From contig NZ_JAUXOY010000027.1 in NCBI RefSeq assembly GCF_030684185.1, positions 62,001 to 126,000 on the forward strand: 64,000 nt of DNA. The letters run 5' to 3'. The translations under genes and the position numbers were made by a program. Each line of letters opens with the position of its first letter. Position 1 is the stretch's first letter. Shown one piece after another: positions 46,317 to 55,134 of the stretch. Below the pieces are notes generated by a model. The model had not been told where the DNA came from and made no database searches. It saw only the letters and a list, made by a program, of their open reading frames with translations. Source of the stretch: Methylotenera sp. Lineage in GTDB: Bacteria; Pseudomonadota; Gammaproteobacteria; Burkholderiales; Methylophilaceae.

Positions 46317-47597
46317 TTAATAAACCAGTTTTTTAAATTCGGCAAAAAAGTTTGGGAAGGTTTTTGCAACGCAATTAGGGTCGTTAATGGTTATTGGCAC
46401 GCCACCTAGGGTGACTAGTGAAAAACACATTGCCATACGGTGGTCGTCATAAGTATCAATGACTGCGTTAGGAGTGAGTTGGGCCGGCGGTGTGATTTTA
46501 ATGTAGTCTGCGCCTTCTTCAACAATTGCGCCGACTTTGCGTAATTCTGCAGTCATGGCAGCGATACGGTCAGTTTCTTTGACACGCCAGCTGGCGATGT
46601 TTCGTAAAGTCGTAGTGCCATCCGCAAACAAGGCGACGATTGCCAAAGTCATGGCAGCATCAGGGATGTGGTTGCAGTCTAGGTCAATGGCTTTAATTTT
46701 ATTTGCTTTGCTGGAAGCTATATAATTTTCGCCGTAAGAAATTTCTCCGCCCATTAAGGCGAGTGCCTCAGCGAATAATACGTCGCCTTGAATACTGTCT
46801 TTTCCTAACCCTTCCACTCGTACATTACCTGCAATCGCCCCAGCAGCCAAGAAATACGAAGCGCTCGAGGCATCACCTTCTACAAAAATCTGTTTGGGTG
46901 AAGTGTAGGCTGAGTTAGCTGCAATGGTGAAACGTTGCCAGCCATCACGGTGCACAATGACACCAAATTTAGCCATCAAATTAAGCGTGATTTCTATATA
47001 GGGTTTAGAAATCAACTCGCCAATTACCTCAATAGAGGCTTGCTTGCCAGTCAAGGGTAGCGCCATAAGCAGGGCCGTTAAAAACTGGCTGGAAACATCA
47101 CCACGGATAGCGATTGCTTTGTCCAGATTAATGTTGGCTGGCGATATTTTTAATGGTGGAAATCCATCATTTCCTAAGTATTCAATGTTTGCGCCTGTTA
47201 GACGCAATGCATTCACCAAATCACCTATCGGGCGTTCATGCATACGAGGCACGCCTGAAAGAGTGTATTCTCCACCAGCTAAAGCAAGTGCCGCAGTCAG
47301 CGGCCTAAACGCTGTACCCGCATTGCCTAGAAATAAATCAGCATTTTTGTTAGGAAAATTGCCATTGCAACCCGCTACCCGCCAGGCATTTTTGGCAAAA
47401 TTTTCGCACTTTACACCTAGTTTTTCTAAAGCTTCCAGCATGCGAGAGGTGTCGTCAGAAGCCAATAAATCACGTATCTCAGTGACACCATTCGATAGTG
47501 CTGCCAGCAATAAAGTACGATTGGAGATGCTTTTTGAGCCTGGTAGTGTAATAGCTCCTTGGGCTTGATGGCTGGCGAGTAGGGGAAGTTGTTCCAT
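46317..47597 (-). CDS. aroA: 3-phosphoshikimate 1-carboxyvinyltransferase (EPSP synthase)
   Basis: Transfers enolpyruvyl from PEP to shikimate-3-phosphate in the shikimate pathway. 426 residues from ATG 47597. The open frame extends 39 codons further upstream into tyrA, but alignment with the family start ([17 protein letters not shown] at about 19-35) and the 28-bp gap to tyrA support the later ATG. Motifs: [34 protein letters not shown], and the C-terminal [11 protein letters not shown]. Follows tyrA as in the common tyrA-aroA-cmk-rpsA cluster, here separated from cmk by the DUF2061 gene. Confidence 0.96.
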   Translation of the reverse strand: MEQLPLLASHQAQGAITLPGSKSISNRTLLLAALSNGVTEIRDLLASDDTSRMLEALEKLGVKCENFAKNAWRVAGCNGNFPNKNADLFLGNAGTAFRPLTAALALAGGEYTLSGVPRMHERPIGDLVNALRLTGANIEYLGNDGFPPLKISPANINLDKAIAIRGDVSSQFLTALLMALPLTGKQASIEVIGELISKPYIEITLNLMAKFGVIVHRDGWQRFTIAANSAYTSPKQIFVEGDASSASYFLAAGAIAGNVRVEGLGKDSIQGDVLFAEALALMGGEISYGENYIASSKANKIKAIDLDCNHIPDAAMTLAIVALFADGTTTLRNIASWRVKETDRIAAMTAELRKVGAIVEEGADYIKITPPAQLTPNAVIDTYDDHRMAMCFSLVTLGGVPITINDPNCVAKTFPNFFAEFKKLVY

Positions 47598-47625
47598 ATT
47601 TACTATTTTTCTTTGGATTATTTTT

Positions 47626-48519
47626 TTACTGATTGTTATTTTTGTTATTTGCCCAAGCATTGCGGGCAATACTTGCGCGTTCAAATAAGGCTTGCAGGCC
47701 AGCGCCATCATCATTGGTAAGCAGTTGTTTTAATTGCGACAATTCATCTTGGTATGCATTTATCTCACCTAATAAAGCAGCTTTATTGGCTAAACTAATG
47801 TCACGCCACATTTCGGGGTGGCTACCTGCAATGCGTGTAAAGTCTCTAAAACCGCTGGCGGCAAAGCTGAATAATTGTGCGGCGTTCGGGCGTGAGGCTA
47901 TTTCGTCCACTAGCGCAAACGCTAATAAATGCGGCAGATGGCTGACCGCTGCAAAAATGCTGTCATGTGTTTCGGCAGGCATTTCACTTACGTTTGCACC
48001 GCAGGTTTGCCAAAACTTGGCAACGCTAGCAACTGCATGGATATTGGTCTCTGATGTAGGAGTTAAAACAACGTTTTTGCCTTTAAATAAATCAGCCATA
48101 GCAGCAGTTACGCCGCTTTTTTCAGCACCTGCAATAGGGTGGCCGCCTACAAACTGATTAAATTGATTACCTAAAATTTCTTTTGCACACGCCAAAACAT
48201 CGCTCTTGGTACTGCCTGCGTCCGTGATAATGGTGTTGTTATTTAAATACGGTTTTATACTTTGTAAAATACTTGCAGTTTGGGCGACTGGCGCTGCAAT
48301 GAGTACCAAATCAGCGCCTTCCATAGCCTTATGGATATTGGCTTGCAGAGCATCAGAATATGCATCTATCACACCTAGGTTTAGCGCTTCATTTAAGCTT
48401 TCTTGACTGCGCCCAACGCCTACGATGTGTAGCGCGTTATTCGCCCCCACCGATTTTTTCAAAGCCAGAGCAACTGAGCCACCAATCAAGCCCACACCAA
48501 ATATGACGAGTTTTTTCAA
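47626..48519 (-). CDS. tyrA: Prephenate dehydrogenase
   Basis: NAD(P)-dependent oxidative decarboxylation of prephenate toward tyrosine. 297 residues. The Rossmann motif [16 protein letters not shown] begins at residue 4. [12 protein letters not shown] and the catalytic-His region [17 protein letters not shown] are typical of TyrA. The start is a TTG (48519): an in-frame stop lies four codons earlier and the nucleotide motif follows at once, so no ATG is possible. No chorismate mutase domain is attached. Confidence 0.93.
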   Translation of the reverse strand: MKKLVIFGVGLIGGSVALALKKSVGANNALHIVGVGRSQESLNEALNLGVIDAYSDALQANIHKAMEGADLVLIAAPVAQTASILQSIKPYLNNNTIITDAGSTKSDVLACAKEILGNQFNQFVGGHPIAGAEKSGVTAAMADLFKGKNVVLTPTSETNIHAVASVAKFWQTCGANVSEMPAETHDSIFAAVSHLPHLLAFALVDEIASRPNAAQLFSFAASGFRDFTRIAGSHPEMWRDISLANKAALLGEINAYQDELSQLKQLLTNDDGAGLQALFERASIARNAWANNKNNNQ

Positions 48520-48647
48520 AGCAATAGTTTAAAAAATTAAAAACTGAATTGTAGCATTTCTGCCATTTAACTTTTTGTAATTTATATTGCCTGTATTAGC
48601 TGTCCAAAACTTGCCAAGAGCTATGCCACGCATCTAAGTTTTACCAT

Positions 48648-50240
48648 TTATCTTAACTCTGCCACTTGGAGTAAATGCTCATAGGTGGCCGCCAGCACTT
48701 CATTAGTCCATGGGGGTTCCAGCATTCTAGATTTATCGCCACCCATGATGGATAGAAAGGATTCACGGCTGGCTCGCATTTCCTCTTCCATACCAAGTAA
48801 TGCATAAGTGGTACAAAGATAGACATAGTTAGGGGGAAAGGTTGCGCTTAATGCGCAACCACGTTTAAAGGCGGCAATAGCCTTATCGTAATCTTCCAGT
48901 ACATAGCAGGCTTGGCCAAGCGTGAATTCATAGAAAGGGGAAGAGTGTGGATTGATTCGTTGTGCTTTTTCGATGTAATACAGTGCTTCTTCGCCAAAAC
49001 CTGCCGATGACAGGCTCATAGATAAAAACATATGCGCTTCAAAATTATTAGGGTCTAGCGCTACCGCTTGACGGCATGCTGCGATAGATAAATCCTGATG
49101 TTTATACCAGAGATGCGCCCAGCCAAGCATTGATAATGCAAAAGGCAGATTGCTGTTAATTGAAACAGCCTTTTGTGCATGATCAAACCCTCGTTCCCTA
49201 AGGCTGGCATCTAAATCCCATTTCATGATCCACTGGAACAGAAAAGTCCGAGCCAGCCAAGCGTGTGCGGAGGCATAGGTAGGGTCTAGTTCTACCGCTC
49301 TGGAAAAATGCACACGTGCTTCGGCAATAAACTTTGGCGAGTATTTCCAGTGGCATGCCATGCCGCGTAATAATGCATCATGCGCTTCGATGCTCTCAGT
49401 ACCTTCATGCCCAAACAACTCGGCTTCCGTGGGTGATAGTTTGACTTGCAGCACTTTGACTATGCTTAGGGTGATTTCATCCTGTAAAGCAAAAATTTCC
49501 TGAAGATTGCTTTCATAGCGATCAGACCATATATAGCCCTCTGAGTTAGCCTCAATCAACTTTACAGTTACTCTGACTCGCTTATCTGAAAGTTGAACGC
49601 TGCCTTCCAGTAGATACTTAACGCCTAACTCAGCGCCGACTTCTTTGGAGGATTTTTTTGCATCCCGATACCTGAATGATGATTGCCGGGAGATGATAAA
49701 CAGCCCTGATAGCCTTGATAACTCAAAGATTAAGTTATCAACGATACCGTCTACAAAGTACTCTTGTTCGGCATTCGAGCCAATGTTTGTAAAAGGTAGA
49801 ATAGCCAGAGAAACATCGCGTTCAAAGCCATTTGGCCATGCTTTAGGAGCCAAGCTAGAGGCTAGAACTGGCGTGGCGTCTTTGTCTCGCAAAGATATAT
49901 TGATCGCATAGCTGCCTTTGGGTAAGTCAAGCAATACAGCATCAGATTGCCCGTGCAGGCTGTAGTATTCGCGCAGCTTGGTTCTTAATCGCCCAACCTC
50001 AACCCGCACAATAGCATCCACAGATGGATCAAAGTCTGTTCCTCGCCCAAAAATCTCAACTCCAAGTGTATAACCTTTAAGCCGATGGGCATTTCCTGCG
50101 AGCGTTTCTTTGACTAGGAAACGAAGCAAATCCTGTTGACGGTGAGATTTTTCAAAGACTGGGCTTAATAACACGCTATCTAAACACTCGTCTAAAAGTG
50201 TCAGGTCATTAGAGTTCCATTTAGTAGGCGAACTGCTCAT
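48648..50240 (-). CDS. DNA-binding/TolB-like/TPR regulator (adenylate-cyclase-like architecture without cyclase)
   Basis: 530 residues with three parts. Residues 15-115 are a helical/winged domain (RHQQD-type LLRFLVKETLAG, then VDAIVRVEVGRLRTKLREYY) of the kind found at the N-terminus of proteins annotated as adenylate cyclases or CadC-like regulators. Residues 142-265 are a TolB-N-like domain (LAILPFTNIG, YFVDGIVDNLIFELSR, YLLEGSVQ). Residues 280-520 are TPR repeats. No membrane helix and no catalytic cyclase domain are visible. It is divergent from the aldehyde dehydrogenase gene (150-bp gap) and probably controls it; the signal is unknown. Confidence 0.8.
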   Translation of the reverse strand: MSSSPTKWNSNDLTLLDECLDSVLLSPVFEKSHRQQDLLRFLVKETLAGNAHRLKGYTLGVEIFGRGTDFDPSVDAIVRVEVGRLRTKLREYYSLHGQSDAVLLDLPKGSYAINISLRDKDATPVLASSLAPKAWPNGFERDVSLAILPFTNIGSNAEQEYFVDGIVDNLIFELSRLSGLFIISRQSSFRYRDAKKSSKEVGAELGVKYLLEGSVQLSDKRVRVTVKLIEANSEGYIWSDRYESNLQEIFALQDEITLSIVKVLQVKLSPTEAELFGHEGTESIEAHDALLRGMACHWKYSPKFIAEARVHFSRAVELDPTYASAHAWLARTFLFQWIMKWDLDASLRERGFDHAQKAVSINSNLPFALSMLGWAHLWYKHQDLSIAACRQAVALDPNNFEAHMFLSMSLSSAGFGEEALYYIEKAQRINPHSSPFYEFTLGQACYVLEDYDKAIAAFKRGCALSATFPPNYVYLCTTYALLGMEEEMRASRESFLSIMGGDKSRMLEPPWTNEVLAATYEHLLQVAELR

Positions 50241-50389
50241 GTTTTGTTTTATTAACTCTAAACAATGTAACAGGTAACAATGTAACGGTAAGTAACTTAT
50301 AAATTATCTTATATCAAGATACAGTGCAATTGGGGATTTAAATGAGTTTAATTAGTCAGATATTTAATTAATTTATTAAAGGAATAGCC
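50241..50389. promoter_or_regulatory. Divergent promoter region regulator / ALDH
   Basis: 149 bp, strongly AT-rich. An AAAGGA ribosome site (50378-50383) precedes the ALDH ATG. No clear operator palindrome was found by eye. Confidence 0.35.
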
Positions 50390-52174
50390 ATGAAACTGAC
50401 CGACAACAAGCCAATGGATAAGCTGCGTGAATATTCCAGTTATCCAGCACAATCAGTATCCATGTTTCAACAATCCAGCCAAGGCGAAATGGATGCGGCA
50501 TTATCTCAGCTGCGGAGAGCGGCTCAAGAATTCGCAAGCATGGCAATTGGGCAGCGAATTGAACTTGCCGAATCTATGCAGCGCGGAATAATGCATGTTG
50601 CTGAGCGTATGGTACACGCTGGATGCAGGGCCAAAGGTATCGCCATAGGCTCGCCTGCGGAGGCGGAGGAGTGGGCAACCAGCCCTTGGGGTTGTGTACG
50701 TCAATTACGTTTGCTTGTTGAATCGCTGCGTGCCATTCAGGAAACTGGCAATACCTCGATAGGTAAGGTGACGCGGACTATAGCTGGAAATTTGGCCGTG
50801 AATGTTTTCCCTAATAATGCCATTGATGGCATGTTGTTTAAAAATGTGACAGTCGATGTATACATGCAAGCACAGGTGACAGAAAAAACCCTTGAAGCCG
50901 ACCGTGCCAGTTTTTACAAAAAGTCTGATACTCAAGGGCGGGATAATCAGGGGAAGGTCGCATTAATATTAGGCGCAGGCAATATTGCCGCCATTGGTGT
51001 GATGGATGTATTGACCAAAATGTTCAATGAAGGCAAGGTTTGCTTGCTTAAGATGAATCCAGTCAATGCCTATCTAGGGCCATTTATCGAAGAAGCTTTT
51101 AAAGAGGCGATAGACCGTCATTATCTAGCAGTTATTTATGGAGGGGCTGAGATTGGCAGGCACTTAGTTTATCACCCGGGAATTGACGAAGTTCACCTTA
51201 CCGGCTCAGATAAAACGCATGATCAAATTGTCTGGGGACCTTATGGTTCAGAGCAAGCAGAACGCAGGCAGCGTAATGAGCCGCTGCTGAAAAAATCTAT
51301 TACTTCTGAGCTAGGTAATATCTCACCTGTCATCATAGTCCCTGGCCCCTATACGGAAAAAGAAATTCGGTTCCAAGCAGAAGCTGTGGCAGCGGCCATG
51401 ACGATGAATGCTTCATTCTTCTGCAATGCCGCAAAGATGATGGTGATGCCAAAGGGCTGGGCTGGTAGTGGAAGTTTTATGCGCGCTATAGAACAGGTAT
51501 GTGCTTCTGTTGAGCCAAGGCTAGCCTATTACCCAGGCGCCGAAGATCGCTGGCATGCGCTAACACATGGGCGCTCAAATGTCATTCGTATAGGTAAACC
51601 AAAATCAGGTGCCTTGCCTTGGACATTTATCACTGGGTTAGACCCTAATAATGAAAATGAAATACTCTTTCACGAAGAGCCTTTTTGCGCTGTGTTATCA
51701 GAAGTTCAAGTAGGAAACAAAAATCCAGTGGAGTTTTTAGAGAAAGCGGTTGAATTTTGCAACAATAAATTATGGGGTACGCTGAATGCAACGATTATTG
51801 CGCATCCTAAATCCCTAAAAGATCCTGCAATCAAAACAGCTTTTGAACGAGCTATATGTAATCTTAGGTACGGCACGGTGGCAGTCAATACATTTCCGGG
51901 CCTTTCATTTGTATTTGCCTCGCCGCCTTGGGGTGCTCACCCTAGTAGTACGCTGAATAACATTCAAAGCGGCAGCGGATTTGTACATAACACTTTGATG
52001 CTGGAAGGTATAGAAAAAGCGGTAATACGCGCACCTCTGACCGTATTTCCCAAGCCTGCATGGTTACCTACTCACCAAACTGCACAAACTGTGACGCGGC
52101 GTATCGTGGAAATGGAAGAAAAGGCTAGTTGGGCGAAAGTGCCAGGCATCGTTTGGGCGTCAATGCAGGGCTAG
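50390..52174 (+). CDS. Atypical aldehyde dehydrogenase family protein (594 aa)
   Basis: ALDH-superfamily protein about 100 residues longer than common ALDHs. The NAD-binding segment reads LILGAGNIAAIGVMDVLTKM. The general-base glutamate is E307 in TSELGNISPVIIVPG and the nucleophile is C345 in NASFFCNAAKM, at near-normal spacing. A HEEPFCAVLSEVQVG segment matches the conserved ALDH EEPF-type motif. An extended N-terminus precedes the fold. Activity is likely (both catalytic residues kept), but the aldehyde is unknown. It is divergent from a TPR regulator and followed 59 bp later by a secreted protein gene. Confidence 0.82.
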   Translation: MKLTDNKPMDKLREYSSYPAQSVSMFQQSSQGEMDAALSQLRRAAQEFASMAIGQRIELAESMQRGIMHVAERMVHAGCRAKGIAIGSPAEAEEWATSPWGCVRQLRLLVESLRAIQETGNTSIGKVTRTIAGNLAVNVFPNNAIDGMLFKNVTVDVYMQAQVTEKTLEADRASFYKKSDTQGRDNQGKVALILGAGNIAAIGVMDVLTKMFNEGKVCLLKMNPVNAYLGPFIEEAFKEAIDRHYLAVIYGGAEIGRHLVYHPGIDEVHLTGSDKTHDQIVWGPYGSEQAERRQRNEPLLKKSITSELGNISPVIIVPGPYTEKEIRFQAEAVAAAMTMNASFFCNAAKMMVMPKGWAGSGSFMRAIEQVCASVEPRLAYYPGAEDRWHALTHGRSNVIRIGKPKSGALPWTFITGLDPNNENEILFHEEPFCAVLSEVQVGNKNPVEFLEKAVEFCNNKLWGTLNATIIAHPKSLKDPAIKTAFERAICNLRYGTVAVNTFPGLSFVFASPPWGAHPSSTLNNIQSGSGFVHNTLMLEGIEKAVIRAPLTVFPKPAWLPTHQTAQTVTRRIVEMEEKASWAKVPGIVWASMQG

Positions 52175-52233
52175 TGGGCATATGTTTTTTACATGAATCA
52201 TCAACGGCAATATTCATTAAAAGGAGAAATATC

Positions 52234-52749
52234 ATGAAAAATCTATCAAACATCACTTTATCTTTAGCTGTACTGTCAGTTTTTGCACTATCCAGCGGTC
52301 AGGCAATGGCGGAGCATGGGAAAATTTCTGGATCCGCCGCATTAAGTTATAGCAAACAAGAAGCATCTGCCGCACCGTCAGCAGGGGGTCACATGCTGGT
52401 ATCCGGGGAGCTAACCGGAAGCAACAAAAATACGGGCGGTACAGATTTTATGAGTGATGCTAATGTTGATAATCGTGAGGTAGGCCAGTTATTTCAGGGT
52501 AATGGCCCTCATACGGGCTATTACACTATGAGTAAAGATGGCAACACAACAACAGCTTTATGGAAAGGGGATGTCAGCACGGTATTGGCTGATGATGGCA
52601 GCCCCCGCACAAGTTTTAAGGGAACTTGGGAATATGTGGCAGGTACTGGAAAATATAGCGGCATTCAAGGCAAAGGTAAATACAACGGTTACTTCACCTC
52701 AAAAACTACTTATACCGTGGACTGGAACGGTGAATATTCTTTAAAATAA
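52234..52749 (+). CDS. Small secreted protein, unknown function
   Basis: 171 residues from ATG 52234, chosen because AAGGAG lies 8 bases upstream; the frame extends 35 codons further but would overlap the ALDH gene and hide the signal peptide. The signal peptide ends AMA-EH (about residue 27). The mature part is Gly/Ser/Thr/Tyr-rich and beta-like. Its end has the pattern FKGTWEYVAGTGKYSGIQGKG, seen in small beta-barrel extracytoplasmic proteins (allene-oxide-cyclase or DUF3224-like); I cannot assign a family firmly. No cysteines. Probably co-transcribed with the upstream ALDH. Confidence 0.7.
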   Translation: MKNLSNITLSLAVLSVFALSSGQAMAEHGKISGSAALSYSKQEASAAPSAGGHMLVSGELTGSNKNTGGTDFMSDANVDNREVGQLFQGNGPHTGYYTMSKDGNTTTALWKGDVSTVLADDGSPRTSFKGTWEYVAGTGKYSGIQGKGKYNGYFTSKTTYTVDWNGEYSLK

Positions 52750-52761
52750 TTTAACAAATAT

Positions 52762-52796
52762 ATTTCTACTGGGGAGTAATTCTCTCCAGTAGAAAT
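52762..52796. terminator. Bidirectional hairpin between secreted-protein gene and bpt
   Basis: A 15-bp stem (52762-52776 with 52782-52796, 5-base loop) with one mismatch fills the 51-bp convergent gap. T-runs are weak on both strands. Confidence 0.65.
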
Positions 52797-52800
52797 GCCG

Positions 52801-53574
52801 TTAAATTTTCTGAGTCCACTCACCATCTAACAGTTTTTCAAGTGGTTTAAAGTTTTGCTTATAGGCCATTTTTTTGCTGTCTTTGATCCAGTAACCTAGA
52901 TATAAATACGGTAAATTCAAGCTTTTAGCCCATTCTACTTGCCAGAGTATGTTGTAAGTGCCAAAGCTCACTTTAGTGCTACTGGACTTTGAATCGTGAA
53001 CTTGGTAAAAAGTATAAACGGCTGAAATGCCATCACGCACAATATCAATAACACTCACCATTTTTAATTGGCTATTTTCTCTAAACTCAACCATTACGCT
53101 TTCTACATTGGTTTGGCATAGAAAATTTAGGTATTGTTCAGTTTCATCCTGCTCAGGTTTTTCGTCTTGAAGTGACTCGTCATCTTGATTCAACAACTCC
53201 GTTGTGTGCCGGGCTTTTTGGTAAGATGCGTATAGCGCATAATGCTCTTCATAAAATGCCACAGGCAGAATTCTAGTGCTAAGGTTTTGATGTTTTTTAA
53301 AAGCGCGCTTTTGGCTTCTGCTAGGCGTAAAGTCTTGCAGAATAATTCTTACAGCTACGCACTCACGGCAGTTTTCGCAATGCGGTCTGTAGGAAAATTT
53401 TCCGCTGCGTCTAAAGCCCTGTTGAATCAGGCCGCTATAAACGGTTGCATCAATTAAATGTTGGGGTGAGGCGATTAAACTTTGTGCAAGCCTGTTAGGC
53501 AAATAGCCGCAACTATAACCAGTGGTAACGTAAAACTGCAGCTTTTGTAAAGGTGGTTCGTTAGGCAGTGTCAT
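52801..53574 (-). CDS. bpt: Aspartate/glutamate leucyltransferase (Bpt)
   Basis: N-degron pathway enzyme that attaches leucine from Leu-tRNA to proteins with N-terminal Asp or Glu, marking them for ClpS/ClpAP. 257 residues. The N-terminal Cys cluster is GYSCGYLPNR followed by CENCRECVAVR, typical of the ATE/Bpt family. GFRRSGKFSYRPHC and the C-terminal LYLGYWIKDSKKMAYKQNFKPLE are diagnostic. It is on the same strand as aat and 170 bp downstream, with a large inverted repeat between them. Confidence 0.93.
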   Translation of the reverse strand: MTLPNEPPLQKLQFYVTTGYSCGYLPNRLAQSLIASPQHLIDATVYSGLIQQGFRRSGKFSYRPHCENCRECVAVRIILQDFTPSRSQKRAFKKHQNLSTRILPVAFYEEHYALYASYQKARHTTELLNQDDESLQDEKPEQDETEQYLNFLCQTNVESVMVEFRENSQLKMVSVIDIVRDGISAVYTFYQVHDSKSSSTKVSFGTYNILWQVEWAKSLNLPYLYLGYWIKDSKKMAYKQNFKPLEKLLDGEWTQKI

Positions 53575-53610
53575 GACAAAATTATAAACCTAAACTTGTA
53601 TGAACTGTTT

Positions 53611-53728
53611 TCCCTGAGCTTGCCCACCCTGAGCCTGCCGAAGCGGTCAAAGGGAATTGCGGATATTGGAAATTATTAACAACGCCTTTCGACCGCTTCG
53701 GCAGGCTCAGGGTGGGCAAGCTCAGGGA
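53611..53728. repeat. Large REP-like inverted repeat (38-bp perfect arms)
   Basis: Arms 53611-53648 and 53691-53728 are perfect reverse complements over 38 bp, G/C-rich in an AT-rich gap, around a 42-bp spacer. Each arm itself contains two near-identical 15-bp units starting CCCTGAGC, so the element has four copies of one monomer. The monomer resembles the widespread CCTGAGC..TGCCGAAG-type intergenic palindromes of proteobacteria. It lies between bpt and aat, where it may end or attenuate transcription. Confidence 0.85.
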
Positions 53729-53743
53729 GCGTAGTTCATGAGA

Positions 53744-54436
53744 TCAGACATTTTTTATTAGCATTGATAATTGCTTTATAAAATCATCACGTTCTATTTC
53801 ACGCGCACCAAAACTAGCTAAATGCGCTGTTTTCATTTGGCAGTCAATCAAGCCAATGCCTTCACCTTTGAGTTTTTCTACTAATTTAACAAAGGCAACT
53901 TTTGAAGCGTTTGATACAAGATGAAACATGCTTTCACCATAAAACATATTGCCAATTTTAACGCCATAGCAGCCGCCTACCAGCTGGTTATCCAACCAGC
54001 ATTCTGCGCTTATTGCATGGCCTGCGTCATGCAATGCGCAATAAGCGTTAATGATTTCTTCTGTAATCCAGGTGCCAAGTTGGCCGCCACGTTCCGTGTT
54101 ACTGCACGCGCTAATTACCTCACGAAAAACAGTATTGAAGCGTATTTCAAAAGGTGAGTTTTTAAGGGTTTTGGCAAGCGAGCGTGATATGTTTAATTCG
54201 TCTGGGTATAACACCATGCGCGGGCTTGGGCTCCACCACATAATAGGGTCGCCCTCGCTAAACCAAGGAAATATGCCTTGTTGATAAGCGCTTAATAATC
54301 GAGAAAATGATAAATCACCGCCAATCGCGATTAAGCCGTTGGGCTCTGTAAGCGCTTGCGAGAGCGGTGGAAAGTCACAATCGCCATCAATACTTGCGAC
54401 TCGGCCATTTGGTAATTGATAATACGCGTGGCTCAT
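53744..54436 (-). CDS. aat: Leucyl/phenylalanyl-tRNA-protein transferase
   Basis: Transfers Leu or Phe from tRNA to N-terminal Lys or Arg of proteins, creating N-degrons. 230 residues. The hallmark segments are GLIAIGGDLSFSRLLSAYQQGIFPW, the WWSPSPRMVLYP stretch and the GGCYGVKIGNMFYGESMF core. It is upstream of bpt on the same strand; together they cover both bacterial N-degron branches. Confidence 0.95.
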   Translation of the reverse strand: MSHAYYQLPNGRVASIDGDCDFPPLSQALTEPNGLIAIGGDLSFSRLLSAYQQGIFPWFSEGDPIMWWSPSPRMVLYPDELNISRSLAKTLKNSPFEIRFNTVFREVISACSNTERGGQLGTWITEEIINAYCALHDAGHAISAECWLDNQLVGGCYGVKIGNMFYGESMFHLVSNASKVAFVKLVEKLKGEGIGLIDCQMKTAHLASFGAREIERDDFIKQLSMLIKNV

Positions 54437-54595
54437 AACATTTTATTTTGGTTAGCCAATCCTTGATTAGACAGATTTTGATGCATAAGTTTAGATTAAG
54501 TAGTTACATTGTAAATAGAAAATGTTGACTAGCCGTACTGGACTTTTGTGTACTTATTCTTTGTGTTCTATTCAACTTATGATTAAATAAACCTT

Positions 54596-55003
54596 ATGCG
54601 GATAGTACATCCTAATATATTAAAGTTATTCATTTTTCTGTTGTTGACAGTATTCATTACTGAAACTGTTTATGCTAACGGAATGATGATTGTTGAACGG
54701 AATTCTGGTTCAAACTCAAGTCAAATTGCAGTCAATAATGATCATCTCGTTGAGCATTGTCATGACATGCAAACCGCTCAGCAAGACCACGTACAATCAT
54801 ACAATAATCCGCAATCACACAATAAGCCGCAATCACAGTCAAGCTGCACAAACTGTAGTCATTGTTTTGCTTGTTTGACTATGATTCCTCAAGGGCAGTT
54901 TAGTGTCATTTCCATGCGGCCACAGAAGATTGTAGCCACTGCTTTTGCAGAAAATTACCTTTCGCCCACCAGTATACAACTCCAAAAACCTCCCATTGCT
55001 TGA
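54596..55003 (+). CDS. Small secreted Cys/His-rich protein, possibly copper-binding
   Basis: 135 residues with a signal peptide (cleavage near VYA, residue 27). The mature part has HCH (54-56), a His/Gln/Asn-rich stretch encoded by two near-identical 18-bp units (54795-54830), and the cluster SCTNCSHCFACL (C84, C87, C90, C93). This layout resembles DUF2946/CopL-type small periplasmic proteins found with copper-resistance genes, but I cannot confirm the family. It is upstream of an outer-membrane efflux protein and a multicopper oxidase, so a metal role is likely. Confidence 0.65.
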   Translation: MRIVHPNILKLFIFLLLTVFITETVYANGMMIVERNSGSNSSQIAVNNDHLVEHCHDMQTAQQDHVQSYNNPQSHNKPQSQSSCTNCSHCFACLTMIPQGQFSVISMRPQKIVATAFAENYLSPTSIQLQKPPIA

Positions 55004-55134
55004 TTCAATAAGCGCCTGCACCGCCGTTAGACCGACCGCGTGCCTGAATGGGTACTATGCTAACGGTATGCAAGCAGATTTTGGTTTTATTGTGAATGTT
55101 AAACAATAAACCGTCTTCTTTGAATGGAGTTTAT

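Noticed and set aside
47598-47714. 39-codon N-terminal extension of aroA
   Set aside because: It overlaps tyrA and does not look like the EPSP synthase N-terminus; ATG 47597 fits family length.
47633-48157. 174-codon plus-strand ORF opposite tyrA
   Set aside because: Shadow of a well-supported gene with intact motifs.
52129-52233. 35-codon upstream extension of the secreted protein
   Set aside because: It would overlap the ALDH end and mask the signal peptide; AAGGAG directly precedes ATG 52234.
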